A stretch of 64,000 nt of DNA from NCBI RefSeq assembly GCF_020639365.1, contig NZ_JAINUL010000001.1, positions 503,437 through 567,436 of the forward strand. Direction: 5' to 3'. Both the position numbers and the translations under genes were made by a program. Positions 1 to 9,822 of this stretch are shown here, piece after piece. The first letter of the stretch is position 1. The number at the start of each line of letters is the position of its first letter. Below the pieces are notes generated by a model. The model saw only the letters and a list, made by a program, of their open reading frames with translations, did no database searches and had not been told where the DNA came from. This DNA comes from Streptomyces flavotricini. Lineage in GTDB: Bacteria; Actinomycetota; Actinomycetes; Streptomycetales; Streptomycetaceae.

Positions 1-1092
1 CCGCTCGTGCAACCGCCGCAGGCGGCGGAGCACCGAGCGGGTGGTGACCACGACGACGGCCACGACGAGCAGCAGTGCGCCGGCGCTTCCGCCGACCAGC
101 CAGTAGACCTGGGTCTCCAGTTCGCCGGCGTTCGCGTCGGCGTGCGCCAGCAGATCCCGCGAGCGCTGGGTGCCGAGCTCGACCAGCTGAGCCGCGAACT
201 CCTGGTACGCCGCCGGCCAGGCCCCGACATCGGCCGGCAGTTTCATCCCCGCATCGGTGACCTTGTGCTGCGCGATGATGGCGTTCTCGACGCGGAGCTT
301 GGTCTTCCAGGCCTCCGAGGAGGTGATCTTCTCGTACGTCTCCTTCTCCCCGGCCGGCAGGTACGGCACGATCCAGGTGTCGTACAGGTGCCGGTGCGCA
401 CCGGCGTCGTCGAGGAACTCCCCGAAGGCGGCGGGGGTCAGCTCTCTGGAAGGCCCTGCCAGCGTGAGGATCGTGTCCTGGCGGGCCAGCATCTCGGAGG
501 CGGAGATCATCGCCACGACCGGGCGGCTCTCCTCGACGAGCTCGGCGTCGTCGGTGCGGCTGAACGCCCCCTGGTAGAGGCCGGTGATCCCGTCGATGAC
601 GCCGTTGTAGTACGCGATCGTCTGCGCGGCGACGCCGGTTCGGGCGTCCGTGCGCGAGCGGAAGGCGGTCAGCTGGTCGAGGCGGGTCTTGACGTCGCTC
701 ACGTGTTCCGCGGCCTGTGCGGACTCCGGCCGACCGCCGGTGTCGGCCGAGAGCCGCCGGAACTCGGCCACGGCCCTGTCGGTGGCGGCCCTGCGGTCGC
801 GCAGGTCGGCGTCGGGGACCGGGGTGCCCGCCCACCGCGCGGCGGTCATCTTGCGTTCGGCCTGCAGCTCGGCCATGAGCCGGAAAAGCGGCTCGCCGAT
901 CCGCTTGCTGGCCGCCAAGTCGTCGCGCAGGTGGTCGGCCTGCACCAGCAGCCGTTCGGCGGTCACCGCCACCTGGGTGCCCATGGCCACGGTGGGGACG
1001 ACCGCGAGCCAGATGAGCATCGTGCGGAGGCGCACGGTGCGCCGTCTTCGGGCCTTCGACGGCCCTGGGGTGCCTTCGGGTATGGGAGTCAT
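1..1092 (-). CDS. Sensor histidine kinase, nitrate/nitrite-sensing (NIT) type, N-terminal part
   Basis: The gene runs off the left edge; 364 codons are visible. It starts at an ATG preceded by GAGGAC. Arg/Lys-rich residues lead into a first membrane segment (MLIWLAVVPTVAMG, about residues 24-37), then a long helical extracytoplasmic region of roughly 270 residues with NIT-like features, then a second membrane segment (about residues 335-355, rich in Leu/Val) and the beginning of a HAMP-like linker ending LRRLHER. This order is typical of Streptomyces NIT-domain kinases, often the first gene of a conservon. Kinase and ATPase domains would lie outside the window, so catalytic competence cannot be judged. 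The family call is by architecture; ligand unknown. Confidence 0.8.
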   Translation of the reverse strand, partial: MTPIPEGTPGPSKARRRRTVRLRTMLIWLAVVPTVAMGTQVAVTAERLLVQADHLRDDLAASKRIGEPLFRLMAELQAERKMTAARWAGTPVPDADLRDRRAATDRAVAEFRRLSADTGGRPESAQAAEHVSDVKTRLDQLTAFRSRTDARTGVAAQTIAYYNGVIDGITGLYQGAFSRTDDAELVEESRPVVAMISASEMLARQDTILTLAGPSRELTPAAFGEFLDDAGAHRHLYDTWIVPYLPAGEKETYEKITSSEAWKTKLRVENAIIAQHKVTDAGMKLPADVGAWPAAYQEFAAQLVELGTQRSRDLLAHADANAGELETQVYWLVGGSAGALLLVVAVVVVTTRSVLRRLRRLHER

Positions 1093-1257
1093 CGGTCCTC
1101 GGGATGCGGCGGGGCAGGATCGCGCGAGCGACAGGCGCCGATCATATCCAGCCACAAAGAACACATACAGCCGCACCCGGCGGTTGATGTACCGGCGGTC
1201 GCCCGCCCTCACGGAGCCTCCCTCGAAAAGGAAGCGGGCCCTGTTCGCGGTCACGCC

Positions 1258-1263
1258 TAGGGT
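1258..1263 (+). promoter_or_regulatory. Candidate -10 element for a leaderless transcript
   Basis: TAGGGT ends six bases before the ATG at 1270, and no ribosome-binding site precedes that ATG. This spacing is what a leaderless message would show, which is common in Streptomyces. No convincing -35 element is visible. Inference from spacing only. Confidence 0.4.
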
Positions 1264-1269
1264 GGGCGG

Positions 1270-2127
1270 ATGGACGAGATGGGGATGGTGACCTGTCAGG
1301 CCGAGTGGCGGGGCGGGTTCGAGGAGCGGGTGCTGGCCGGGTACCGGGCCGCGGGGTGTTCGGAGCCGCTGGCACGGGCCCTGCTGGAGCGGGCGGTGAA
1401 GGGGATCGAGGACTGGACGGTGGCCACGGACGGCACCGGCTGGATCGCGGTCGGGGTGGCGCAGGAGAACGGCGCCCTCGTGGGCCGGATCCACGACCTG
1501 ACGGCGCCGCGGGGGCGGGAGTGGGCCGAGCGGTGGTGCGCCGGGCAGGGTGCGGAGCGGGTGGAGGTCCGGCTCACCGGCGGAGCGGGGGCGGAAGCGT
1601 TCGCGGACTATCCCGTACGGGGACAGAACCGGATGCGGGTCGCGGCCGAGCGGCCGGTGCTGCCCGCGGGCCTGACGGTCCGCCCCCTCACCGAGGAGGA
1701 GTACCCGGGCTGGTACGCCGCCGAGGAAGCGGCGTACATCGCGGACATCGTCCGGGCCGGTGCGCTCACTCCGGAGCAGGCCGAGGAGAAGTCCGACCAG
1801 GACTTCGCGCGCCACCTCCCGCAGGGGTACCTGACCCCGGGTCACGGCTTCTACGCGATGGAGGCCGACGGCCGGGTGGTCGGCACCGGCTGGGTGAACC
1901 ACGGCTTCCTGCCGGGCGTGACCTTCGGCTTCTCGCTGGAAGTGCACGAGGAACACCGGGGCAAGGGGTACGGCCGGGCCGCGATGACCGTCGGCGAGTG
2001 GGCCACGCGGCACGGCGGCGACGAGGTGATGATGTTCAACGTGTTCGGCGGGAACGAGGTCGCGATGGGCCTCTACGACAGCACCGGCTTCGCCGTGCTG
2101 GACGAGTACCGCTCGATCGACCTCTGA
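1270..2127 (+). CDS. GNAT family N-acetyltransferase
   Basis: A 285-residue protein. The C-terminal half is a GNAT fold: the acetyl-CoA pyrophosphate-binding motif EEHRGKGYGRAAM (about residues 220-232) is followed by the motif-B-like stretch FGGNEVAMGLYDSTGF near the end. The N-terminal 130 residues look like a degenerate second GNAT-like or substrate domain, so this may be a tandem-type acetyltransferase. The substrate is unknown. The start at 1270 is supported by an apparent leaderless promoter; an in-frame ATG at 1279 is possible. It diverges from the upstream kinase gene. Confidence 0.85.
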   Translation: MDEMGMVTCQAEWRGGFEERVLAGYRAAGCSEPLARALLERAVKGIEDWTVATDGTGWIAVGVAQENGALVGRIHDLTAPRGREWAERWCAGQGAERVEVRLTGGAGAEAFADYPVRGQNRMRVAAERPVLPAGLTVRPLTEEEYPGWYAAEEAAYIADIVRAGALTPEQAEEKSDQDFARHLPQGYLTPGHGFYAMEADGRVVGTGWVNHGFLPGVTFGFSLEVHEEHRGKGYGRAAMTVGEWATRHGGDEVMMFNVFGGNEVAMGLYDSTGFAVLDEYRSIDL

Positions 2128-2275
2128 CACCGGCCCGCGGGGCCCGGGCCTCCGCGGCCGCCTCGTGGGCCGGTACACCCGGCCGCGGGGCGGAAGCGGA
2201 GGCCCACCGCGAGAACTCCGGCCGTAACCCGTCCCGCGAGAACGGCGCCCGCTCGACGCGTCCGGCAGCGCCGGG

Positions 2276-2956
2276 TCAGTCCGATGCCGACGCGGCGATT
2301 CCGGCGAGGATGAGGTCGATTCCGGCGAGGAACTCGACTCGGTCGTCATGATCGCGGAGCTGTTCCGCGGCGTCACGGGTGAACGCGTACTCGTCGGGAT
2401 CGAGATTCGCCCATGCGGCCGAGACGGTGTCGAGGAACTCCGTCCGGTTCCTCTCCGATTCCTGGCCATGGGCGTTGGCCGCGTTCTGTCCGGCCACCCC
2501 GAGGATGTAGTTCAGGAGCGCGGACGCGGCGGTGAACTGGGCGGCCCGGGGCACTCCGAGCGCTCGGACCTGGCGCCCGAGGTGTTCGAAGACCCTCAGC
2601 ATCGGCGACTGCCCCGGTGAGCGGGAGAGCTGGTTGCCGATCCACGGGTGCGCGTCGATCGCGTCGAACAGCCGGAGCCCGAGGGCGCGGATCGCCTCCT
2701 GCGGCGTCGCCGACGCGCAAGCGCCGCCGAGCACGATGCCGGCGACGACGCCCTCGGTGGCGGCACCGAGGAGCTCGTCCTTGCCCGAGACGTGCCAGTA
2801 GATGGCACCCGGCCCGGTGGCGAGGCGCTCGGCCAGCACGCGGAACGTGAGTCCGCCCTCGCCCGCCGTGTCGAGGATCCCGATCGCCGCCTCGACGATC
2901 CGCTCACGGGAGAGCGGTTCCTCCCGTCGCTCCGCACGACGCGTCCTGGTTGCCAT
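2276..2956 (-). CDS. TetR family transcriptional repressor
   Basis: A 226-residue protein starting MATRTRRAERREE. Residues 20-65 form a TetR N-terminal helix-turn-helix: RIVEAAIGILDTAGEGG, then FRVLAERLATGPGAIYWHV, where the IYWHV recognition-helix end is typical. The rest is a helical ligand/dimerisation domain. A longer reading frame extends upstream, but it would run through the operator palindromes, so the start at 2956 is preferred. It is transcribed divergently from the FAD monooxygenase gene, and three copies of one palindrome lie between them, so it probably represses both genes. The inducer is unknown; the monooxygenase substrate is the obvious candidate. Confidence 0.9.
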   Translation of the reverse strand: MATRTRRAERREEPLSRERIVEAAIGILDTAGEGGLTFRVLAERLATGPGAIYWHVSGKDELLGAATEGVVAGIVLGGACASATPQEAIRALGLRLFDAIDAHPWIGNQLSRSPGQSPMLRVFEHLGRQVRALGVPRAAQFTAASALLNYILGVAGQNAANAHGQESERNRTEFLDTVSAAWANLDPDEYAFTRDAAEQLRDHDDRVEFLAGIDLILAGIAASASD

Positions 2957-2976
2957 GCGTCCATCCTGGCACAGGC

Positions 2977-3044
2977 CTGGAACCCCGTTCCAGCTTGACA
3001 TCTCTGGAACGGGGTTCCAGTGTGGGGTGTGGAACGGCATTCCA
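2977..3044. promoter_or_regulatory. Three-copy TetR operator array and divergent promoter
   Basis: Three dyads share one half-site. Site 1 (2977-2993) is CTGGAACCCCGTTCCAG, site 2 (3004-3020) is CTGGAACGGGGTTCCAG, and site 3 (3030-3044) is TGGAACGGCATTCCA. Sites 1 and 2 are perfect except for the 3-base centre. Centres are 27 and 25 bp apart, roughly 2.5 helical turns. A TTGACA at 2995-3000 lies between sites 1 and 2, so site 2 covers the spacer of a rightward promoter. This is a textbook layout for repression of both divergent genes by the TetR protein at 2276-2956. The sequence pattern is seen; binding is inferred. Confidence 0.85.
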
Positions 3045-3078
3045 GTACGTCCAGAGATGCGACAGGCAGGGAATCACC

Positions 3079-4215
3079 ATGGCCACTGACGTCACGATCA
3101 TCGGAGCCGGGCTCGGAGGGCTGACCCTCGCCCGCGTCCTCCACCTCCACGGAATTCCCGCGACGATCTACGAGGCGGAGCCCTCGCCGACCGCGCGCAC
3201 GCAGGGCGGCATGCTCGACATCCACGACCACAACGGGCAGCTCGCCCTCAAGGCCGCCGGCCTGTTCGACGAATTCCTGGGGCTCGTCCACGAGGGCGGT
3301 GAAGCCTCACGCGTGCTCGACCGGGACGGAACGGTGCTCCACGACGAGCCGGACGAGGGCACCGGCGGGCGTCCGGAGGTCCACCGCGGCGACCTGCGGC
3401 GCATCCTTCTCGACTCGCTGCCGGCCGACACGATCGAGTGGGGGCGCAAGGCCGCCTCGGTCCGCCCGCTCGGCGGCGGCCGGCACGAGGTGACGTTCGC
3501 GGACGGGGCGACCGTGACCACGGACCTGCTGGTGGGCGCGGACGGGGCCTGGTCGCGGATCCGTCCGCTGCTGTCCGACGCGAAGCCCGAGTACGTCGGG
3601 ATCTCCTTCGTCGAGACCTGTCTGTACGACTCCGACACCCGGCACCCGGCCAGTGCACGGGCGGTCGGCGGCGGGTCGCTCTTCGCACTCGCGCCCGGGA
3701 AGGGGATCCTCGCCCACCGGGAGTCCGGCGGCGTCCTGCACACCTACGTGGCGCTCAACAAGCCGGAGGAGTGGATCGCCGGCATCGACTTCGATCACGC
3801 GGACGCGGCCATCGCCCGCATCGCCGCGGAGTTCGAGGGCTGGGCCCCGGAGCTCACCGCGCTCATCACGGACGGCGAGACCCCTCCGGTTCCGCGGACC
3901 GTCAACGCCCTGCCGATCGGGCACCGGTGGGACCGCGTGCCCGGCGTCACGCTGCTCGGTGACGCCGCCCACCTGATGTCACCGTTCGCCGGCGAGGGCG
4001 CCAACCTCGCCATGTACGACGGCGCCGAGCTCGGCAACGCCATCGCCGCGCACCCGGACGACCTCGAGGCCGCACTCACCGCGTACGAGGAAGCCCTCTT
4101 CCCCCGGAGCGCCGACGCAGCCGCCGAGGCCGCCCGCAACCACGAGCTGTGCTTCGACGAGAACGCCCCGCACAGCTTGGTCTCCCTGTTCACCGACCAC
4201 GAGCCGGCCGGCTGA
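3079..4215 (+). CDS. FAD-dependent monooxygenase (PHBH fold, TetX-like)
   Basis: A 378-residue protein of typical length for single-domain aromatic/tetracycline-type flavin monooxygenases. The FAD dinucleotide motif GAGLGG is at residues 9-14, the conserved LLVGADGAWSRIR motif near 150, and the second FAD motif GDAAHLMSPFAGEGANLAM near 293. These flavin/NADPH enzymes hydroxylate a bound aromatic or polyketide substrate. Pairing with a divergent TetR repressor and triple operator suggests induction by its substrate, such as an antibiotic. TetX-like inactivation is one possibility, not shown by the sequence. The start at 3079 was chosen over upstream codons because those overlap the operators. 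Confidence 0.88.
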   Translation: MATDVTIIGAGLGGLTLARVLHLHGIPATIYEAEPSPTARTQGGMLDIHDHNGQLALKAAGLFDEFLGLVHEGGEASRVLDRDGTVLHDEPDEGTGGRPEVHRGDLRRILLDSLPADTIEWGRKAASVRPLGGGRHEVTFADGATVTTDLLVGADGAWSRIRPLLSDAKPEYVGISFVETCLYDSDTRHPASARAVGGGSLFALAPGKGILAHRESGGVLHTYVALNKPEEWIAGIDFDHADAAIARIAAEFEGWAPELTALITDGETPPVPRTVNALPIGHRWDRVPGVTLLGDAAHLMSPFAGEGANLAMYDGAELGNAIAAHPDDLEAALTAYEEALFPRSADAAAEAARNHELCFDENAPHSLVSLFTDHEPAG

Positions 4216-4281
4216 ACGGGAACCCGCGGGCCGGGCCCGTTCGTCGTACACGCTGCCGGACGGACGGGTGGGCGGACGGGC

Positions 4282-4317
4282 GGGCGCGACGGGCGCGACG
4301 GGCGCGACGGGCGCGAC
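4282..4317. repeat. Four perfect tandem copies of a 9-bp unit
   Basis: GGGCGCGAC is repeated four times without change, at 4282, 4291, 4300 and 4309. The array lies in the gap between the monooxygenase and the large protein gene (4216-4385), upstream of the likely start at 4386. No function is evident; such arrays are prone to slippage. Nothing else is seen in this gap. Confidence 0.9.
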
Positions 4318-4385
4318 GGGGCAACGAGCCCGTCCGGTCTCCCCGTCGGGCGGCGTTGTCGGAGCCGCGTGCGACGATGCGAAGC

Positions 4386-7300
4386 ATGATCGTCTCGTTG
4401 GAAGCCCTGCTGCCCACCGCCGGTGCCCACACCTCGACCACCTACGCCGACTGGGTCGCCGCCCACGACCCGGGCGCGGCCGGGAGCGCCCGCGATCTGA
4501 TCGAGGACATGCGCGGCGAACTCGGGCGGTCCTGGACCAAGCCCGGCCGGTTCGTGGACACGATGGCGGCGCGGGCGCGGCGGCTGCCGGCGGCGCATCT
4601 GCCGTGGTTCTGGGACACCGTGGGGCATCGGCTGATCGGCTACGGGAGCCGCCCGGGCGGCCGCGCCTACGCTGCGGCGCGGGCGGCCGAGACCCGGCAC
4701 CGGCTCCCGGTCGACGCCGGATACCGCAGGGCCAACGCACTGCTGTTCGCGGCGGGCGGCGCCATGCCGGCCAAGGAGTTCGGGGCGCACCAGCGGTTCC
4801 TCGCCGAGACGTTGGAACCGTCCGCCGCGCACACGGCCCTGGAGGCGTTCCTGACCGCCTGGGCGGGTTCGCCGGCGGACCTGCCGGCCGATCTGGTGCG
4901 CCGGGTGCGGGCCTCCGCGAAGGCCGCCGGGTACGGGGACGAGGAGGCCGCCCGGCTGGTGGGCTCGATCCTGTCGGTCACGCGGAAGAAGTCCGTGCCG
5001 GACGCGCTTCTCGACGCCGCGGGCACGGTCCTGACGGCGCATCCGCCGGCGGACGCCCTCCTCGCCGGGCTGGTGGAGGTGTTCCCGGACGGAGTCACCG
5101 ACGGCGGAGCCTGGTTGCGGATGCTCATCGGCTGTGGCGCCGCGGAGGCCATGGCGGCCGGGCGGGTGGTGCCCGAGGGCGGGCTGCACCACTGGGTGGG
5201 GAACTACGTACGGATGTACCAGTACGCGGCGCAGTCCGGGGGCGGGGTGGCCCGGCAGCCGCTGCCGGTGGAATTCCTCGATCTGGTGGGCCGGTTGGGG
5301 CCGCGCCTGCGGTCTGAGGGGACCCCGGTGACGGTGCACACCACCCGCCACCACTACCAGGGCTTCGACGCGGACGTGCTGGACGCGTGTCTGGCGGCCG
5401 GGGTGGCGGTCGTCGACCCGGGGCCGGAGACGCGGATGCGGTTCTGGGGCGAGCGGTCGCGGCGGGACCTGTCCGCGCTGGCCGCCGACCCGGTGTTCGG
5501 CCCGCGGTTGGAGGGGACGGTCCACGCGGATCTGCTGCCGCGGTGGGGGCCGGCGCGCGGGCGCCGCTCCGGTTCGGCGGTGACCCTGCTCCCGGGCAAC
5601 GAGGGCATCGCGCAGGAGGTCGCCGTACGGGTCGGCAAGCTCGTCGACACCCTGGCCGGCGGCGGGATGGCCGGGGCCGAGGAGGCCGTGGCCGAGCTGG
5701 AGACCGTACTGGACCGCCCGACGGTGTCGGCGCTCGGCGGGATCGCGGACGCCCTCGCCGAGGCGGGGACGGCCGGTGCGCTGCGGCGCTCGCTGGCGGC
5801 CGGGCTGCCCGAGGAACTGGCCTGGCCGGCCCTGGAGTCGGTGTACGCCGAGTTCGCGGCGGGCGTCGGCGCCGGAGAGGCGGACGGGGCGCCGCCGGGG
5901 CCGGCGGGGGTGGCCGGAGTGACCGCCACCTGGCCGGTGCTGACGGTGTTCGGGCGGGACCGGGCGGTCGCGGTCGGACCGGACGGGGTGCGGGGATCCT
6001 GCGGGTTCGCGGTGCCCGACGAAGCGACCATGTACGCGGTGCACTACGTGGGCGGCTCCTTCCTGGTCAGCTGGACGGTCGAGCGCAGCCCGTACCACTG
6101 CGACACCGCCGTGTGGGCGGACCGTCCCGCGGAGGTGTTCGCACCCGACGAGGTGGGCGGGCTCGTGCCGTTCGGCGGCAGCCTGGACGGGGCGTACGGC
6201 TTCCAGTTCGAGACCGCCGACGGGGGCGGGCGCCACGGTGGCCGACGGGTCCTGCGTCCGGGCGGCAGGGAGGGCATCGACCGGGACGAGCTGCAGCTCG
6301 GCGACGGCTCGCGGATCTGGACCAACGCCGTGTTCGGGCGCCGGCCGTGGGAGGTGGTGGACCCGGTCACCGGGGAGCCGCGGGGACCGGTCGCGCTGCC
6401 GGACTTCCCGGGCCGCGCGGCGAGCGCCGATCCGGCCGCGGAGCCGTCCGAGGTCGGCATGTCGCCGGCCACGGAGGCCCTGCAACTGGCGCCGCTGCCC
6501 GCCGGTCTGACCACCTCCCCGCTGGGCAGCCGGGACGGGCTGGTCGGTACGCGCGTGCTGTTCCGTACCCGGCACCGCGACCACGCGCCGGACCACTACC
6601 TGCTGGAGAGCGTGGACGGGCGTACGGCCCGGTTCGACATCGACCGGCCGGGCCAGGAGCCCTGGGGCCTGTGGGCGCCGCCGGAAGGTGCGGTGGAGGA
6701 CGTGGTCCTCGCCGAGGCGCAGACGCGGACGGGCGTGCGCGCGTACGCCGCCGACGGCTCGCTGCTGTGGGAGCTGGACGGGCACCAGTCGCCGCGCAAT
6801 CCGCGGGTGGCCCCGGTGCGCCGGGTCACCGCGTCCGGGGGCGTGGCCCTGCCACCCGCCTTCTGGTACCTGCTGCGGACCCGGGACGCGGCCGGATCCC
6901 GGACGCTGAGAGGGGTGGGCCGGGAAACCGCGGAGGCCCTCCTGAAGGCCGCCCGCGCGGACGCGCGGGAACTGCGTGCCGCCGTGGCCAGGGAGCTGCC
7001 GGGCATCGGCGATCCGGTGCTGGTCGAGGCCGTGGTGGCGGTGGCCGGGCGGGCCGCCCGGGTGGAGGAGCGCAGGCTCGCCCTGCACCGGCGGGTGACC
7101 CTGCTCGCGCAGGCTCCGCCGGCCGTGCCGCGCCGGTCCGCCCCGGACACCGAGCTGATGCCCGCGCTGTTCGGGCTCGTCTCGGAGGGGGGCGACGACC
7201 CGCGGCACCGGAGCCCCGGTGCGGGCCTGCCCGCGACGCTGGGCGCGCTGGCCACGGACGGGGCCTGTCTGGCGGGGACCATCGCCGAGGAGGTGCGCCG

Positions 7301-9164
7301 GCTCTCGCCGCCGGCGCCCCCGCGGGACTGGTCGCAGCTGATGGGTGCGATCGACGCCGCCGCCTGGCGCGCGGCGGTGGAGCCGACCGCGGACGGGGAG
7401 CGGGCCGCTCTGGTGGCGCTGCTGGACACCTGGGCCGACCAGCCGTTCGCCCGCGCGGGCGGCCGGTGGTGGGTGGGCCGCGCGTCCGCCGGGGTCGTGG
7501 ACGGGCTGCGCGAGGGCGGGATCGCGGCGGCGTCCTGGCCGGTGCGGGCCGGCGGCTCGCAGACCTGGTTCGTGGCGGCCGCCGCCCCTTCGGTTGGGGC
7601 GGACGCGGACGCTGACCCGGTACCGGCGGCGGTTCCGCAGGCCCGGCTCGTGCGGGTGGCGCGCGATGACGCCGCACGGCTGCGGGCCCTGATCGCGGCG
7701 ATCGAGGCGCACGGGCCGGTCCGGGTGCCGGAGTCGGCGGCCGCGCGCTTCGCCGAGCTGACCGGCGTGCGCAGGGCGGTGGCCCGGCTCGTGGTGGCCG
7801 GTCTGGTCGGCCGCCCCGACCGTGACGAGGACCGTGCCCTGGCGCGCAAGGCCCCGTACAAGGCGACGCCGATGACGGCCGAGTCGTACGAGCGGCTGCG
7901 GGCCCGGCTCGGCGGGGCGGGCCGGCGCGCCGTCCTGGCGGCGGGCCTGCCCGAGGACCCGGCCGAACTGTGGCGGGCGGGCGGGATCGAGGCCGCCGCG
8001 GAGCGCATGGCCGCGGTGTGGTGCGAGCGTCTCGGGACGCTCCCCGCCCTGGACGACGAGGCGGCCGACGCCCTGGAGGCCGAGCTGGGGCTCCCGGAGG
8101 TGTGGGCCCGGCGGCTCGCGGGCGGATACGGGGCCGCCGCGGACGCGACCGTGGAAGCGGCCGGCTGGGAACTGGCGGCGACTCCGTACGGGGCGGGCGT
8201 GGAGGTCCGGGCCGTGCCGCCGGCCGGGGCGGAGCTGCCGTACCGCACCCCGGTGGGGCTCTCGCTCTGGCAGATGGCGGGCGCGCTGGTGTGGGCCTGG
8301 ACGGACCGGCCCGTGGGTGATCCGGCGGTCGCCGGCGCCATGGACCTGTACGAGAGGCTGCGCGCGGAGCTCGCCCGTCCGGATCTGCTGATGGCGCTGG
8401 CCGGTGGGCGGGTCCAGGACACCTCGGAGCGGATCGCGGAGCGGTTCGGGCCCGCGCGGCTGCCGGTGGCGGTGGACCGCCGCAAGGAGGCGAAGCCGGT
8501 CGGGGTGACCGCGTACGACTCCGGGCCGCTGGTGGTGTGCGCGCCCGGCGGCGCCGCGTTCCTGCGGCCCGCGGCGGTGGCCGACCCGCAGGTGTGGCGG
8601 CGGGTGAGGGAGGTCACCGACCTGGCCGAGGAGCTGGACCGGGTGGCGCCGCTGTCGGCCGGCGGCGGTCTGGAGCGGATGATGCACCGGGCCCGCTCCG
8701 CAGCGGTGCCGGCCGGTTCCTACGAGGCGGACCCGCGGCAGTCGTGCCCGGAGCTGGTGGTACGGGTGTCCGAGCGGCTCGGGGTCGGCGCGGACGCGGC
8801 TGCCCTGTACCTCCAGCTGGCGACGCTCGCCGCGCCCACCGACCGGAACGTGCGGCGCTGGAACGGCTGGTCGCCCAAGCAGCACGCCGCGGCCCGTACG
8901 GAACTGCTGGGCACGGGCCGGGTGGTGGAGGCCAGGCGGGCGCGGGCGGGCCGGACCCTGTTCCTGCCCGGGGAGTGGAGTGAGCTGAAGTCCCCGCACC
9001 TGCCCCTGGAGACGGTGAAGCTGGCTCCGCACGCGGTGCGCCCGCTGTGGCGCAACGAGATCCGCAGCCCGTTCGGGCGGGTCCTGCCGACGGCACCGCT
9101 GCACGAGATGTTCGCCGCGGCCTGGGAACGGGAGTGCGGCGAGGCGGGCCCCGAGGTCAACTGA
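4386..9164 (+). CDS. Very large cytoplasmic protein of unknown function (1,592 residues)
   Basis: I do not recognise the family. There is no signal peptide, membrane segment or nucleotide-binding motif that I can see. Residues 1 to about 510 look alpha-helical with alanine-rich repeats, as in HEAT-like scaffolds. Residues about 515-800 are rich in short beta strands with Gly/Asp turns and Trp, including [18 protein letters not shown] (near 634), so a beta-propeller or sandwich is possible. The last 700 residues return to helices. The ATG at 4386 is preferred; another in frame lies at 4377. Codon use matches its neighbours. It appears to be a single-gene transcript, and its end overlaps the convergent small gene by 8 bp. 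Confidence 0.75.
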   Translation: MIVSLEALLPTAGAHTSTTYADWVAAHDPGAAGSARDLIEDMRGELGRSWTKPGRFVDTMAARARRLPAAHLPWFWDTVGHRLIGYGSRPGGRAYAAARAAETRHRLPVDAGYRRANALLFAAGGAMPAKEFGAHQRFLAETLEPSAAHTALEAFLTAWAGSPADLPADLVRRVRASAKAAGYGDEEAARLVGSILSVTRKKSVPDALLDAAGTVLTAHPPADALLAGLVEVFPDGVTDGGAWLRMLIGCGAAEAMAAGRVVPEGGLHHWVGNYVRMYQYAAQSGGGVARQPLPVEFLDLVGRLGPRLRSEGTPVTVHTTRHHYQGFDADVLDACLAAGVAVVDPGPETRMRFWGERSRRDLSALAADPVFGPRLEGTVHADLLPRWGPARGRRSGSAVTLLPGNEGIAQEVAVRVGKLVDTLAGGGMAGAEEAVAELETVLDRPTVSALGGIADALAEAGTAGALRRSLAAGLPEELAWPALESVYAEFAAGVGAGEADGAPPGPAGVAGVTATWPVLTVFGRDRAVAVGPDGVRGSCGFAVPDEATMYAVHYVGGSFLVSWTVERSPYHCDTAVWADRPAEVFAPDEVGGLVPFGGSLDGAYGFQFETADGGGRHGGRRVLRPGGREGIDRDELQLGDGSRIWTNAVFGRRPWEVVDPVTGEPRGPVALPDFPGRAASADPAAEPSEVGMSPATEALQLAPLPAGLTTSPLGSRDGLVGTRVLFRTRHRDHAPDHYLLESVDGRTARFDIDRPGQEPWGLWAPPEGAVEDVVLAEAQTRTGVRAYAADGSLLWELDGHQSPRNPRVAPVRRVTASGGVALPPAFWYLLRTRDAAGSRTLRGVGRETAEALLKAARADARELRAAVARELPGIGDPVLVEAVVAVAGRAARVEERRLALHRRVTLLAQAPPAVPRRSAPDTELMPALFGLVSEGGDDPRHRSPGAGLPATLGALATDGACLAGTIAEEVRRLSPPAPPRDWSQLMGAIDAAAWRAAVEPTADGERAALVALLDTWADQPFARAGGRWWVGRASAGVVDGLREGGIAAASWPVRAGGSQTWFVAAAAPSVGADADADPVPAAVPQARLVRVARDDAARLRALIAAIEAHGPVRVPESAAARFAELTGVRRAVARLVVAGLVGRPDRDEDRALARKAPYKATPMTAESYERLRARLGGAGRRAVLAAGLPEDPAELWRAGGIEAAAERMAAVWCERLGTLPALDDEAADALEAELGLPEVWARRLAGGYGAAADATVEAAGWELAATPYGAGVEVRAVPPAGAELPYRTPVGLSLWQMAGALVWAWTDRPVGDPAVAGAMDLYERLRAELARPDLLMALAGGRVQDTSERIAERFGPARLPVAVDRRKEAKPVGVTAYDSGPLVVCAPGGAAFLRPAAVADPQVWRRVREVTDLAEELDRVAPLSAGGGLERMMHRARSAAVPAGSYEADPRQSCPELVVRVSERLGVGADAAALYLQLATLAAPTDRNVRRWNGWSPKQHAAARTELLGTGRVVEARRARAGRTLFLPGEWSELKSPHLPLETVKLAPHAVRPLWRNEIRSPFGRVLPTAPLHEMFAAAWERECGEAGPEVN

Positions 9165-9357
9165 GCCCGGGCGGCGGGCCGGTGGCGATCCGGTCCGCCG
9201 TGGGGCCCAGGGGGTTGCCGTACTTGGCCGTGTTCCGCTCCTCCAGGATGCGCGCCTCCTCCGGGGTCATGCCCGCGCGGGTGATCGCCTTGGCCTGGTT
9301 GCGCATGTCGACGAGTTCCCTGGCGACCTCCTCGTCGATGGCCCCGGCGTCGCGCAT
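9157..9357 (-). CDS. Small charged protein; possibly the mature part of a frameshifted secreted protein
   Basis: 66 residues, mostly one charged helix ([20 protein letters not shown], then a motif near [18 protein letters not shown]). The family is not recognised. Upstream in this frame (to about 9400) are the residues [11 protein letters not shown], which look like the end of a signal peptide. The hydrophobic start of that signal ([14 protein letters not shown]) sits in the neighbouring frame from a GTG at 9430 or 9436, which has an AGGGA upstream. Removing one base near 9385 would join them. Either the gene is frameshifted or the resemblance is chance; the ATG at 9357 is only the first start in the final frame. 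Confidence 0.45.
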   Translation of the reverse strand: MRDAGAIDEEVARELVDMRNQAKAITRAGMTPEEARILEERNTAKYGNPLGPTADRIATGPPPGLS

Positions 9358-9570
9358 GTCCGCGGCGGCCGAGGAGGACGCGACGGCGGCCGAGGAGGGC
9401 CAGGGCGGCCGCGCACCACCGCACGCGCACCCACACCGATGATCCCTCGGACGGGGAACGGAGCGGGTTGCGTCGCGGGGCGGGAATGCACCGGGCCGGT
9501 CTCCTGTTGGAGGAGTCAGCTGGCATGCGCGGGTCAAACACCGCGCGGATGTCACCGAGAGGAGCACCCC

Positions 9571-9735
9571 GTGGCACGCAACACCACACGCCCCGTCGTC
9601 CGGCTGAAGTCGACGGCCGGCACCGGCACCACCTACACGACGCGCAAGAACACCCGGAACGACCCCGACCGGCTCGTCCTGCGGAAGTACGACGCTCTGG
9701 CCGGGAAGCACGTCGTCTTTCGAGAGGAACGCTGA
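9571..9735 (+). CDS. rpmG: 50S ribosomal protein bL33, cysteine-free (zinc-independent) paralogue
   Basis: 54 residues starting at GTG, with GAGAGGAGC just upstream. The sequence carries the bL33 signature ([20 protein letters not shown]) but has no cysteine, so it cannot form the CxxC zinc ribbon. It is therefore the C-minus form that replaces the zinc form under zinc shortage in actinomycetes. The next gene is a bL31 of the same kind, which fits a zinc-sparing pair. Such genes are usually repressed by Zur, but I do not see an AT-rich Zur box in the 120 bases upstream. Confidence 0.93.
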   Translation: MARNTTRPVVRLKSTAGTGTTYTTRKNTRNDPDRLVLRKYDALAGKHVVFREER

Positions 9736-9822
9736 GGCGTTCCGGGAACCGACCGCCACGTATGCGGGCGCCACCGCTCGCACGCGGCACGCGCCGCCCA
9801 CGTGCATGAGGAAGGACACCGC

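Noticed and set aside
7..1260. Plus-strand open frame of 417 codons
   Set aside because: It is an antisense shadow of the sensor kinase; no recognisable domain.
3079..4215. Naming the monooxygenase a tetracycline-resistance TetX
   Set aside because: The fold is shared by many aromatic hydroxylases, and substrate residues cannot be judged without an alignment.
3795..9104. Open frame of 1,769 codons on the minus strand, antisense to the large protein gene
   Set aside because: It has a basic, Arg/Gly/Pro-rich composition with no family motifs, typical of an antisense shadow in high-GC DNA. The plus-strand protein has normal composition and codon bias.
9440..9570. Zur box upstream of rpmG
   Set aside because: I found no sequence near TGAAAATGATTTTCA; the region is GC-rich.
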